A DNA stretch of 64,000 nt from Chryseobacterium sp. MYb7 (GTDB lineage Bacteria; Bacteroidota; Bacteroidia; Flavobacteriales; Weeksellaceae). A program made the translations under genes and the position numbers. Below are positions 35,015-42,880 of this stretch, in pieces. The notes beneath the pieces were generated by a model. The model searched no databases and was not told the origin of the DNA. It saw only the letters and a program-made list of their open reading frames with translations. Location: assembly GCF_002979455.1 (NCBI RefSeq), contig NZ_PCOU01000007.1, forward strand, positions 124,001 through 188,000. Reading direction: 5' to 3'. Position 1 is the stretch's first letter, and every line of letters begins with the position of its first letter.

Positions 35015-35022
35015 CAAAGATA
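35015..35022 (-). promoter_or_regulatory. -7 promoter element of hcp
   Basis: Minus strand TATCTTTG, an exact TAnnTTTG match 52 bp before the start codon. No clear -33 element. The rest of the 288-bp gap up to 35250 is AT-rich with nothing else recognised. Confidence 0.5.
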
Positions 35023-35250
35023 GACTTCATGTTCTAATGTAAAAAGTTTTTAGCCCACTCTTTCTGAAATTGTAGTAGTTCTACGACATTTTATAAATTC
35101 AGGATTAAAAATCAATTATAGAATTTTAAACTAATTTATTTTATTTTTTATTGAAAATTTTCAGTAAAAATTCACTTAAATGGGATAACAAAGAAAACAA
35201 CATTCAATTATTTAATTAAAAATCAAACACTTATTTCACACTTCCCTAAA

Positions 35251-35529
35251 TCAATGATGTTTATACATGTACCCAATTACCATAATAATGAGGTTAACGA
35301 TGATCATAATCATTAAAATATTGCCGTATTTTCTTTTTTTATCGATAAAACTAAGACCAAGAGTAAAAAAGAATAACAATAAAGTATACACAGCAGGATA
35401 CATTTGAAAAGCTTCTCCAAACTTTCCTTCAAACACCAATACAATGGCCCGCTGAGCACCGCACCCAAGGCATTCTACTCCCAGGAATTTCTTACTGGGA
35501 CAGGTAAACATAAAATCATTGATATCCAT
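35251..35529 (-). CDS. DUF2752 membrane protein
   Basis: 92 residues. CPSKKFLGVECLGCGAQRA is the DUF2752 hallmark (CP...C.GCG..RA), followed by membrane segments (about 44-60 and 68-87). Small inner-membrane proteins of unknown function. The upstream oxidoreductase gene ends 21 bp before it, so the two may share a transcript. Confidence 0.8.
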   Translation of the reverse strand: MDINDFMFTCPSKKFLGVECLGCGAQRAIVLVFEGKFGEAFQMYPAVYTLLLFFFTLGLSFIDKKRKYGNILMIMIIVNLIIMVIGYMYKHH

Positions 35530-35550
35530 TTCTGAGTTTTATGAAGGTGT

Positions 35551-36603
35551 TTAAGAAGAAATTTTGGCTCTGGTATACTGATGCGGGAAAAAGCAGTCTT
35601 CATTCATTTCAAAAGATCCCTGAACAGCAATATAGGGGTTTCTCAGAATCTCTCTTGCTACAAAAATAAGGTCTGCATCGCCTTTCTGAAGAATTTCTTC
35701 TGCCTGCTCAATTTTGGTAATTAAACCTACCGCTCCGGTTTTCACTCCAGCCCCGTTTCTCACCTGTGATGAAAAAGGAACCTGATAACCGTCAAAAACT
35801 GATATTTTTGCACCATGAATATTTCCTCCGCTAGACACATCTACGAGGTCTACAGCGTGTTGTTTTAAAACTTTTGCTAATTCGACACTGCTCTGGATAT
35901 CCCAGCCATTCTCTGCATATTCTGTTCCTGAAATTCGTACAAAAAGGGCTGTATTTTCATCCAGTTCTTCGCTTACAGCATCTACAATTTCGATCAGAAA
36001 CCTGATTCTGTTTTCAAAACTTCCGCCATATTCATCTGTTCTGATATTGGATAACGGTGACAAAAACTGGTGGATCAGATATCCGTGCGCTCCATGAATT
36101 TCGATAACATCAAAACCGGCAGCTACTGCTCTTCTGGCTGCGTTTTTAAAATTCTGCACCTGTTCTTTTACCTCATCCGTGGTTAGCACATGTGGAATTC
36201 TTTCTGTTGGATGGTAAGGAATAGGACTTGGGGCAACGGTTTCCCAGCCTTCCTCCAGAGAAATCTGCAGGTTATTCCATGTAGAGCCTTTTCTTCCGGC
36301 ATGAGCCAGCTGGATTCCTATTTTGCTTTCTGAATTTTTATGGACAAAATCTACAATTTTCTGCAGTTTCTCTGCCTGTTCATCATTCCAGATCCCCATA
36401 CAATGATTGGTAATTCTTCCTTTGGGTTCCACTCCGGTAGCTTCTACGATCAATAGCCCTGTACCTCCTTGTGATCTACTTCCGTAGTGCACAAAATGGA
36501 AGTCGTTAGCTTCTCCGTTTTCAGATGAATACATACACATGGGAGACATTACCCATCTGTTTTTTAGCTCTACATTTCTGAATTTTGTTGGTGTATATAA
36601 CAT
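35551..36603 (-). CDS. Old yellow enzyme-family NADH:flavin oxidoreductase (YqjM type)
   Basis: 350 residues. FMN TIM-barrel: RNVELKNRWVMSPMCMY with the Cys23 typical of the YqjM class, QLAHAGRKG, EIHGAHGYLIHQFLSPLSN with the substrate-binding histidine pair, and TDEYGGSFENR. It should reduce activated C=C bonds of electrophilic compounds with NAD(P)H. Physiological substrate unknown; often linked to oxidative or electrophile stress. Confidence 0.92.
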   Translation of the reverse strand: MLYTPTKFRNVELKNRWVMSPMCMYSSENGEANDFHFVHYGSRSQGGTGLLIVEATGVEPKGRITNHCMGIWNDEQAEKLQKIVDFVHKNSESKIGIQLAHAGRKGSTWNNLQISLEEGWETVAPSPIPYHPTERIPHVLTTDEVKEQVQNFKNAARRAVAAGFDVIEIHGAHGYLIHQFLSPLSNIRTDEYGGSFENRIRFLIEIVDAVSEELDENTALFVRISGTEYAENGWDIQSSVELAKVLKQHAVDLVDVSSGGNIHGAKISVFDGYQVPFSSQVRNGAGVKTGAVGLITKIEQAEEILQKGDADLIFVAREILRNPYIAVQGSFEMNEDCFFPHQYTRAKISS

Positions 36604-36702
36604 TTTATTTTTTTAAAATTGAACTTCTGTACCGGAGGAATAAAATATTGCTTACCTCATTAAAAAGAACTAATTTTACGCCCCTTTTTTAGTTGACAAT
36701 AT

Positions 36703-37185
36703 ATGAAAAAAGACATACAGATCAGTTACGAATATTTTAAAAATAGCAGTGAACTGAGTGATATAGAAAATACATTATTTGAAAGAGCCAAAGAGGCTCG
36801 TGAGAATGCTTATGCGCCTTATTCTCAATTTTTGGTAGGATGTTCCGTATTATTGGAAAACGGAGAAATCTACTCTGGGAACAACCAGGAAAATGCAGCC
36901 TATCCATCCGGACTCTGTGCAGAAAGAACGACTGTTTTTTGGGTAGCCGCCAATTTTCCGGATATGAAAATAAAAAAGATCTTTGTTGTGGGAGGTCCTA
37001 AAGAATTCCATGAGAAAAACCCTCCGATTCCTCCTTGTGGAGCATGCCGCCAAAGTCTGATTGAATATGAAACCAAGCAAAACGAAAACATCGACCTTTA
37101 TTTTTCAAGCATGAATGAGGAGGTTGTAAAGGTACGTGCAGTGAAAGATCTGCTTCCTTTTTACTTTGATTCAACGTTTTTGTAA
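36703..37185 (+). CDS. cdd: Cytidine deaminase
   Basis: 160 residues, homotetrameric type. Zinc site: Cys72 and catalytic Glu74 in SGLCAERT, Cys112 and Cys115 in PPCGACRQ. NAYAPYSQFLVGC is the usual nucleoside-binding start. Deaminates cytidine and deoxycytidine in pyrimidine salvage. Divergent from the oxidoreductase gene and followed by a shared terminator. Confidence 0.95.
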   Translation: MKKDIQISYEYFKNSSELSDIENTLFERAKEARENAYAPYSQFLVGCSVLLENGEIYSGNNQENAAYPSGLCAERTTVFWVAANFPDMKIKKIFVVGGPKEFHEKNPPIPPCGACRQSLIEYETKQNENIDLYFSSMNEEVVKVRAVKDLLPFYFDSTFL

Positions 37186-37257
37186 CTAAAGCGAAAAGCA
37201 AATTGACCAAAAGGTAAAAAATTAAGGAAGCTGATAACAAGCTTCACATTTCAGCAT

Positions 37258-37296
37258 AAAAAAAGCTATTTCAACATATGAAACAGCTTTTTTTTA
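37258..37296. terminator. Bidirectional terminator between cdd and the barstar gene
   Basis: AAGCTATTTCA / TGAAACAGCTT stem with A-run on the left and T-run on the right, so it can stop transcription from both convergent sides. Confidence 0.85.
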
Positions 37297-37299
37297 TTA

Positions 37300-37605
37300 T
37301 TATTCAGATTCTAGATCATCATCTTCGTCTTCGTATTGCTCCAGATAGTAGCTGAAACTAAATTCTTCCACTTCTTCTTCGGCATCTTCCAGCGTCGTCA
37401 GAAGGTCTTCAAAAATCTCTAGCTGATCTACAGTCATGTTGACGAATTCTAAATGGAGTGGCATTTCCAATTCTCCGGTGATGGTATCAAAAAGGGCATC
37501 AAGATTATCACCGAAATGCTCAGGAAGCTGAACTTTTTCTTTTAGCTGGGTGTAAAAATCTTCATAGTCACCTATCTCTGTAAAATCTATATATATTGTC
37601 TTCAT
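37300..37605 (-). CDS. Barstar-family ribonuclease inhibitor
   Basis: 101 residues. Barstar fold pattern: MKTIYIDFTEIGDYEDFYTQL, then LPEHFGDNLDALFDTITG, the inhibitor helix region, and LEFVNMTVDQL; the C-terminal tail is unusually acidic (EDEDDDLESE). It should bind and block a barnase-type RNase in the cytosol. The start ATG overlaps the stop of the archaemetzincin gene (ATGA). The cognate nuclease is probably the barnase homologue encoded 1.1 kb upstream on the same strand. Confidence 0.88.
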   Translation of the reverse strand: MKTIYIDFTEIGDYEDFYTQLKEKVQLPEHFGDNLDALFDTITGELEMPLHLEFVNMTVDQLEIFEDLLTTLEDAEEEVEEFSFSYYLEQYEDEDDDLESE

Positions 37606-38225
37606 ATTGAACTAAATTTCCAATTTTTATTGATTAAAAAAGTTTTGCATTTTTTGCAGAAATCTGTTTCTTCATTGGTAGGATTCTTGCCTTCTGCATC
37701 TCTCATAAAACACATTTTTTCAGGGCAGTGTGGCAGCCCTTGCGTATGTCCCAACTCATGAATGGCTATCTTGAAAAATTGCTCATCCTTATTTTCTTTG
37801 CTTAGTCTGAAATTTGAAGCCACACAAGCTTTCCCGGGTGTATATCCCAATCCCATAATTCCAAAATCTTTGATCTTTCCCCGGGTAGCACTGATATCTT
37901 TTGTGGTAAGACCAATTGTAACAAAGCCTTCTTTTGTTTCTTTATTTAAGAACTTAATGATGGAATCTGCTCTATACCGGTTTCTCTCTTTATAATACGT
38001 ATTTTCCGGAAAGTCTATGGCATCCAGAACTTTTACGTTCGGATATACATTTTTTATTCCTCCCGCTACTTTTGCTACTGTTTCAGATTTAATATCTTTA
38101 AATGGCTGTATAAGTATTGTTACGGCTGGCTTTTCTTTCTTTTCCTTGACCACATCTTTCTTTTCCGAGCATGAGTATGTCAGAAGTAAAATAATTAAAA
38201 GGTAAAGAAATCTAATATTTTTCAA
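37602..38225 (-). CDS. Archaemetzincin-like zinc protease lipoprotein
   Basis: 207 residues; lipobox TYSC (Cys19). HELGHTQGLPHCPEKMCFM gives the archaemetzincin motif HExxHxxGxxxC with a following Met-turn, and CKKC supplies the second cysteine pair. An active metalloprotease anchored in the envelope is expected; substrate unknown. It overlaps the barstar gene by 4 bp, so the two are translationally coupled. The inverted-repeat GIY-YIG cassette ends 38 bp upstream of its start codon. Confidence 0.85.
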   Translation of the reverse strand: MKNIRFLYLLIILLLTYSCSEKKDVVKEKKEKPAVTILIQPFKDIKSETVAKVAGGIKNVYPNVKVLDAIDFPENTYYKERNRYRADSIIKFLNKETKEGFVTIGLTTKDISATRGKIKDFGIMGLGYTPGKACVASNFRLSKENKDEQFFKIAIHELGHTQGLPHCPEKMCFMRDAEGKNPTNEETDFCKKCKTFLINKNWKFSSI

Positions 38226-38263
38226 AATTAATATTTATAATAATTACAATGCAAATTATACAT

Positions 38264-38299
38264 TAGTCATTGCGAGGAGCTCTGCGACGAAGCAATCTC
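38264..38299 (+). repeat. Left inverted repeat of the GIY-YIG cassette
   Basis: TAGTCATTGCGAGGAGC, then TCT, then GCGACGAAGCAATCTC. Matches the reverse complement of 38624-38660 in two perfect blocks of 17 and 16 bases. The sequence belongs to the TCATTGCGAGG-type short repeats seen in many bacterial genomes. Confidence 0.85.
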
Positions 38300-38606
38300 A
38301 GAAAATATCCATAATATTCTCAATGTCATCTGCAAGATCTTTCCAATCAGGATTTATATTATTGATTAAATCCAGTTTCTTTTGTCTGGAGCCTGCTTTT
38401 ATTTGTTTTTCTCTAAATATAGCATCTCCTATTTCCTGAAAGGATTCCCAATACACAAGTAAATACAAATTATATCTTGAAGTAAAACTTTGAGAATAAT
38501 ATGATTCTTTATGCTGTTGAACACGTTTAGGCAGATTTGAAGTAACTCCTGTATAAAGAGTTGTGTGATTTTTATTTGTCATGATATAGACAAAACCTGG
38601 TTTCAC
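38298..38606 (-). CDS. GIY-YIG nuclease (URI domain)
   Basis: 102 residues with a GTG start at 38606. Small single-domain nuclease: GFVYIMTNKN and TLYTGVTSNL form the GIY and YIG strands, followed by the conserved Arg/His region (PKRVQQHK) and REKQIKAGSRQKKLDLI with the metal-binding Glu. Such proteins cut or nick DNA; the target is unknown. The gene fits almost exactly between two inverted repeats, and shares its stop codon with one of them, so nuclease and repeats probably form a unit. Confidence 0.9.
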   Translation of the reverse strand: MKPGFVYIMTNKNHTTLYTGVTSNLPKRVQQHKESYYSQSFTSRYNLYLLVYWESFQEIGDAIFREKQIKAGSRQKKLDLINNINPDWKDLADDIENIMDIF

Positions 38607-38623
38607 CTGTAATTATTTTTTTA

Positions 38624-38660
38624 GAGATTGCTTCGTCGCTTTCGCTCCTCGCAATGACTA
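38624..38660 (-). repeat. Right inverted repeat of the GIY-YIG cassette
   Basis: Reverse complement reads TAGTCATTGCGAGGAGC, GAAA, GCGACGAAGCAATCTC. It differs from the left copy only in the 3-4-base centre. GC-GAAA-GC and ATTGC...GCAAT allow each arm to fold as an imperfect hairpin. Confidence 0.85.
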
Positions 38661-38664
38661 GATG

Positions 38665-39168
38665 TTACTGTTTTTCAAAACTTTTATAATGATTTTTGGT
38701 AAGGTATACATCACCATCTTGAGTGTAGATGATACGATCAGCATTTCTTCCGCCACAATGATAGTTTACATCTGCTTCAAAGTATTTTTCTCCATCCGGC
38801 AAACGTCCTTCTCTGTTTCCGAACTTATCTCCGCCAATAGCTTTTCCGGGAAGTACATCGCATAGATTTCCTTTAGAAGGATTCCAGCCCTGTTTTCTTG
38901 CTTCATTTTTTGTGATATAATAATCCGGAAGCTTATGATTTTGCTTCACATAGCTGATTACCGTTTTTTCTTCTGTAAGCTGATCTATAGAAACCTGAGC
39001 AGATGAATTTCCATCTGAAGAGGTACTGCCATAGCTCACTGTTTCAGTCTTTACAGAATCCGCATGATCTTTCTTATCCTCAATAAAGTTTCTGTAGACA
39101 TACATTATTGACATTCCGAAAAGAAGTCCCAGACATATAAAAAATACCGATCTTATTTTACCGTTCAT
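38665..39168 (-). CDS. Barnase-type ribonuclease with N-terminal membrane anchor
   Basis: 167 residues from ATG 39168; an ATG at 39207 would overlap nadE. N-terminus is a signal or anchor (SVFFICLGLLFGMSIMYVY), then a Ser-rich linker, then a full barnase domain: LPDYYITKNEARKQGW, PSKGNL (catalytic Lys), NREGRLP, FEADVNYHCGGRNADR with the general base Glu and two active-site Arg, and KNHYKSF with the catalytic His. All barnase catalytic residues are thus present; two extra Cys may form a disulfide. An exported RNase, toxic if left in the cytosol, which explains the barstar gene downstream. Confidence 0.9.
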   Translation of the reverse strand: MNGKIRSVFFICLGLLFGMSIMYVYRNFIEDKKDHADSVKTETVSYGSTSSDGNSSAQVSIDQLTEEKTVISYVKQNHKLPDYYITKNEARKQGWNPSKGNLCDVLPGKAIGGDKFGNREGRLPDGEKYFEADVNYHCGGRNADRIIYTQDGDVYLTKNHYKSFEKQ

Positions 39169-39194
39169 AGCTTGTATTTTATGGAATAATATTT

Positions 39195-39986
39195 TTAAGC
39201 TCTCCACTCTTCAGGAATATCACAAACCGGAATTGGATCCATTTTATGTTTTGCTGCTTTATGCATTCTGTCAAAGATCAGAAACACTTCTTTATCTCTT
39301 CCTTCATAATCTTCGGCAGTTTTCGTCCCATATTCTTTCTGAATTTCTTCCAGTTCAGGATAAGTAGCACCAATCTGCTGCTCATCTGTTCTGTCTACAT
39401 CCCAAAGTCCATCCGTAGGAATTGCTTCCTGAATGCTTTTAATTAAATTAAGCCCTTTGGCAAGTTGATACACTTCAGTTTTATAAAGGTCTGCAATAGG
39501 AGAAACATCTACACCGCCATCCCCGTATTTTGTATAGAAACCAATCCCGAAATCTTCCACTTTATTTCCTGTTCCACAAACCAAAAGTCCGTTCAGCTGT
39601 CCGTAATAATATAGCGTAAGCATTCTCAAACGGGATCTTGTATTGGCAAAAGCTAGTTTTTCGTTAGGGTACAGATCATCTTTTACATCAAAAGTTTTAT
39701 ACAATTCCTCAAAAGCGGGTGTCAAATCTACCGACATGGTTTCTACGTTAGGGAATCTTGATTTAAGGTCGTTCATATGATCCTGTGCACGGTCTACCTG
39801 ATCTGCTTTCTGGCGGATTGGCATTTCGATCAACAATGTTTTCAGCCCGGTCATTGCAGCCAGTGTAGAAACTACTCCGGAATCTACTCCTCCGGAAACC
39901 CCTATTACATAACCATTTACTCTTGCTTTTGTTGCATAATCTTTTAACCAGCTTACAATATGATCTATCACTTTTTGTGTCTGCAT
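39195..39986 (-). CDS. nadE: NAD(+) synthase (ammonia-dependent type)
   Basis: 263 residues. PP-loop SGGVDSGV (about 30-37), KVEDFGIGFYTKYGDGGVD and PTDGLW are typical of NadE, which amidates nicotinic acid adenine dinucleotide. No glutaminase domain, so it uses ammonia. The GNAT gene ends 12 bp upstream. The barnase gene follows after 26 bp. Confidence 0.95.
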   Translation of the reverse strand: MQTQKVIDHIVSWLKDYATKARVNGYVIGVSGGVDSGVVSTLAAMTGLKTLLIEMPIRQKADQVDRAQDHMNDLKSRFPNVETMSVDLTPAFEELYKTFDVKDDLYPNEKLAFANTRSRLRMLTLYYYGQLNGLLVCGTGNKVEDFGIGFYTKYGDGGVDVSPIADLYKTEVYQLAKGLNLIKSIQEAIPTDGLWDVDRTDEQQIGATYPELEEIQKEYGTKTAEDYEGRDKEVFLIFDRMHKAAKHKMDPIPVCDIPEEWRA

Positions 39987-39998
39987 CGTTTATATTTT

Positions 39999-40532
39999 TT
40001 AGTCTATTCCAAATTCCTGAGGGTATTTCACTACTCCTTTTTTATCTTTTAATCCGTCTTTTACCAATTCTATTGCCATTCCGTTTTCTTCCGGAATATC
40101 AAATGGAAAAGAAATCCCAAAATTACTTGTTTTTTTGTAACCAAAGTGCGGATAATATTTTTCGTGCCCAATTAATATCACTGATTGATATCCCAGTCCT
40201 TTCGCGATGTGATGTCCCTGAAGAATCAATTTTGCTCCAATCCCCTGATTCTGAAATTCAGGTTTTACCGAAACAGGTGCTAATGCAAGAGAATCAAATG
40301 ATTCATTGTTATTGATGATTTTAATTTTTGTGAACAGAATATGCCCGGCAATTGTACCATTTTCATCTTCTGCTACTAATGATAATTCCGGGATGATGGC
40401 ATTAGATTTTCTCAATTTTTCTACCAGAAACTGTTCCTGATGATCACTGTGTTCCATTTCTCTGAACGCCTCTTGCGTAAGCTGAAAGACTTGTTGATAG
40501 TCTTTGCTCTCTTCCTGTCGTATTGTTATCAT
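39999..40532 (-). CDS. GNAT-family N-acetyltransferase
   Basis: 177 residues. Acetyl-CoA-binding segment LAPVSVKPEFQNQGIGAKLI and YYPHFGYKKTSNFGISFPF identify the GNAT fold (YhbS-like). Substrate unknown. Its start overlaps the preceding GNAT gene by 4 bp. Confidence 0.88.
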   Translation of the reverse strand: MITIRQEESKDYQQVFQLTQEAFREMEHSDHQEQFLVEKLRKSNAIIPELSLVAEDENGTIAGHILFTKIKIINNNESFDSLALAPVSVKPEFQNQGIGAKLILQGHHIAKGLGYQSVILIGHEKYYPHFGYKKTSNFGISFPFDIPEENGMAIELVKDGLKDKKGVVKYPQEFGID

Positions 40533-41065
40533 TTTTTATTATATTTTTCACGCTTCAGTTCGTACCAGAAGCAAATTCCGTCCGGTTCTTCAAATTCGCT
40601 TGTTTTTTCAAATCCTAATTTCCTTAAAATATGGTTGGAAGCATCGTGTTCAGAATGAGCATAGGCATAAATAACTTCTGCATTCAGGTAATTAAAACCA
40701 TAATCCAGAGAGGCTATTCCAGATTCCACGGCATATCCTTTACCCCATGATTCCGGTAGAAAGCGATATCCCAGTTCCAATACATTTTTATAGCCATTCG
40801 TTTCATGGGTCAATAATTTTAAACCGCTCCATCCTATCAGAAGTCCGCTTTCTTTTTCCACAACCCCTAGTCTTCCCACTCCATTTTCTTCATATTGCTT
40901 CTGAATCATGCTGATGACTTTTTTTGACTCATTGATATCCGTCAAAACCGGTACACCAATATATTTCATGACTTCAGGATCGGAATCCAAAAGAAATATG
41001 CGTTCAAAATCTTTATCTTCGAGTTTTCTTAAAATCAGTCGTTCTGTTTCTATTTTCATAATCAT
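40529..41065 (-). CDS. GNAT-family N-acetyltransferase (RimJ/RimL type)
   Basis: 178 residues. Begins IETERLILRKLEDKDFERIF, as RimJ/RimL-like enzymes do, and has LGYRFLPESWGKGYAVES and NHILRKLGFEKT. Probably acetylates an N-terminus or small amine. Overlaps the next GNAT gene by 4 bp and starts 6 bp after the LRR gene. Confidence 0.88.
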   Translation of the reverse strand: MIMKIETERLILRKLEDKDFERIFLLDSDPEVMKYIGVPVLTDINESKKVISMIQKQYEENGVGRLGVVEKESGLLIGWSGLKLLTHETNGYKNVLELGYRFLPESWGKGYAVESGIASLDYGFNYLNAEVIYAYAHSEHDASNHILRKLGFEKTSEFEEPDGICFWYELKREKYNKK

Positions 41066-41071
41066 TAGTTT

Positions 41072-41707
41072 TTATTCTCCAACTCCAAAAATGGTTACCT
41101 CCGTGTTGGTTCCTTTCTTAATATCCGTTTCTTTTATTATATTTCCACTGATGTTAAGAGTTTGTAAGACAGGATTACCGGAAATATCAATTTTTTGAAG
41201 TTTATTATGTTCTAAGTTCAGTTTTCTTAATCTTTTAAACTGAGTCAGGTTTATTGTTTTTAATTGATTTAAAGATAATGTTAATTGATCAATTTTTGGA
41301 ATTCCTGCCAGCGAAATACTTTCCAACAAATTATTATCTAGATATAAAGAAGTCAGATTTTTAAGATTTTCTGCTTTGAATGAAGATATTTTACATCCTG
41401 TACACGAAAACAATTCAAGCTGATCCAGACTGCTTATTATCATATTTGGAATCACATTATCATCAAGAACAATCATTTTTACATTTTTGAAAAGGCGGAG
41501 ATCTTCTGTAGAAGTAATTCCCTTCTGAACAAGGAACAGATTGGTAACCATTTCGGCTTCCTGAGATTCAAGGGTTCCATTTTTATTCAGATCAAAATTT
41601 TCCAGTATTGCTTTTTCAAAGTTTTTATCTTTAAACTCAAGCTTTTGTCCAAAGAAAAGAGAAAGTCCTGAAATAATAAAGATAACTGTAAATATTTTAA
41701 TTTTCAT
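41072..41707 (-). CDS. Exported leucine-rich-repeat protein with EF-hand-like start
   Basis: 211 residues from ATG 41707. Signal peptide about 1-19. FDLNKNGTLESQEAE resembles an EF-hand or dockerin-like calcium loop. Then about five LRR units: LTSLYLDNNLLESISL, IDQLTLSLNQLKTINL, LRKLNLEHNKLQKIDI, LQTLNISGNIIK. No sorting domain seen. Likely a periplasmic or secreted binding protein; role unknown. First gene of the minus-strand run to nadE. Confidence 0.8.
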   Translation of the reverse strand: MKIKIFTVIFIISGLSLFFGQKLEFKDKNFEKAILENFDLNKNGTLESQEAEMVTNLFLVQKGITSTEDLRLFKNVKMIVLDDNVIPNMIISSLDQLELFSCTGCKISSFKAENLKNLTSLYLDNNLLESISLAGIPKIDQLTLSLNQLKTINLTQFKRLRKLNLEHNKLQKIDISGNPVLQTLNISGNIIKETDIKKGTNTEVTIFGVGE

Positions 41708-41729
41708 CATGAATTGTGCATTTAATCCT

Positions 41730-41737
41730 TATTTTTG
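41730..41737 (+). promoter_or_regulatory. -7 promoter element of gldB
   Basis: TATTTTTG, an exact TAnnTTTG match 25 bp before the chosen ATG 41763. Since transcription would start after it, the alternative upstream ATG at 41709 would not be in the message. Confidence 0.55.
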
Positions 41738-41762
41738 TCAACTTAAATTCCATGTAAAAATA

Positions 41763-42746
41763 ATGAAGATTTTTAGATATATAGCGCTTTCTTCTGTTTT
41801 AGCTGCCGGACTTATTTCCTGCAAAAAAGAACCTGAAAATCAATGGAAGGTAGAAGTAAAACAAACTGCCGAAAAAATTGATGTCACAGATATTTCCAAA
41901 GAATTTTACAATCCGAATATTCCTTTGGATCAGTTTAAAGCTAAATTCCCATGGTTTCAGGGAAGTGTTTCTGATGCTGACTTCGGAAAAAGAAGAGCTG
42001 ATGCTGAAGAGATCAAAATCTACAAGGAAGCTATTGGAAAAATAGATGAGGCAAAACTGCAAACGGAGCTTCAAAGTTTATTTTCACATATTAAATATTA
42101 CTTTCCACAGTTTAAAAGTCCAAAAGTATATTTGTTCTCATCTGCCCTGCAAATGGTTCAGGATCCTATATTTTATGACGAAAAAGGTAATCTTTTATTT
42201 ATAGACATCACCGGTTTCATGGGAGACGGAAATGCCAATTATAAAGGATTGGAACTGTATTTCCAGAAGTCGATGAACCCCCAGAATATTGTTCCGAAAG
42301 TATCCCAGCTTTTTGCTGAAAACATTGTAACAGAATCTCCTGATCACCAGAAATTCATTGATCAGATTATTCTGAACGGAAAGGTTATGATTCTTCAGGA
42401 TGCTTTTCTTCCTGATACTCCTGATTATTTGAAAATGAATTATACTCAGAAGCAATATGACTGGGCAACGGGCAATGAAGCCAATATCTGGAATTATTTT
42501 GTAGAAAGCAATCTGATCTTCGGGGATGACCCAAGATTGGGAGAACGTTTTATTTCGCCGGGACCATTTTCGAAATTTTATACTGAGATTGACAATGAAT
42601 CTTCGCCACGAATCGGAATTTTTACAGGATGGCAGATTTGTAAGGCATATCTTAAAGAAAAGCCTGAAACAAAATTAACTGCATTCTTAAAAATGGATGC
42701 TACCACAATTTTTAACCAATCGGGTTATAAACCAAAGTTAAAATAA
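41763..42746 (+). CDS. gldB: Gliding-motility lipoprotein GldB
   Basis: 327 residues from ATG 41763. Lipobox LISC (Cys20). The body follows GldB: FYNPNIPLDQFKAKFPWFQG, SLFSHIKYYFPQFKSPKVYLF, DTPDYLKMNYTQKQYDWA, and the terminal FNQSGYKPK. GldB is needed for gliding and T9SS function in flavobacteria. In many relatives gldC follows directly; here an ABC transporter lies between them. A terminator stands after the gene. Confidence 0.92.
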   Translation: MKIFRYIALSSVLAAGLISCKKEPENQWKVEVKQTAEKIDVTDISKEFYNPNIPLDQFKAKFPWFQGSVSDADFGKRRADAEEIKIYKEAIGKIDEAKLQTELQSLFSHIKYYFPQFKSPKVYLFSSALQMVQDPIFYDEKGNLLFIDITGFMGDGNANYKGLELYFQKSMNPQNIVPKVSQLFAENIVTESPDHQKFIDQIILNGKVMILQDAFLPDTPDYLKMNYTQKQYDWATGNEANIWNYFVESNLIFGDDPRLGERFISPGPFSKFYTEIDNESSPRIGIFTGWQICKAYLKEKPETKLTAFLKMDATTIFNQSGYKPKLK

Positions 42747-42767
42747 TTCTATCAAATTGAATATTTA

Positions 42768-42799
42768 AATCCTTTAGTATAAGCTAAAGGATTTTTTTT
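42768..42799 (+). terminator. Terminator of gldB
   Basis: AAATCCTTTAG / CTAAAGGATTT stem, perfect, five-base loop, then a T-run. Confidence 0.9.
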
Positions 42800-42830
42800 A
42801 AGCATTATTTAAACAAACATACTACTTTGT

Positions 42831-42862
42831 ATTGCATACTACCTTTTTATTACATAGATTTG
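42831..42862 (+). promoter_or_regulatory. Promoter of the ABC transporter operon
   Basis: ATTG (42831-42834), 20-bp spacer, TAGATTTG (42855-42862): exact -7 match, 18 bp before the ATG. Confidence 0.6.
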
Positions 42863-42880
42863 CATTAAACAAATCACACA

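Larger units (their letters stand above)
38264..38660. mobile_element. GIY-YIG nuclease cassette bounded by long inverted repeats
   Basis: A 397-bp unit consisting of inverted repeats of about 36 bp at both ends and one nuclease gene. The gene's stop codon shares two bases with the left repeat, and only 17 bp separate the right repeat from its start. One outer end falls 4 bp from the barnase stop codon. No target-site duplication is clear. It looks like a minimal mobile or mobilised cassette inserted between the barnase and the archaemetzincin/barstar genes; mobility is inferred from structure. Confidence 0.6.

Noticed and set aside
41709-41762. N-terminal extension of gldB
   Set aside because: It contains the -7 promoter element and precedes the lipoprotein signal; ATG 41763 is the better start.
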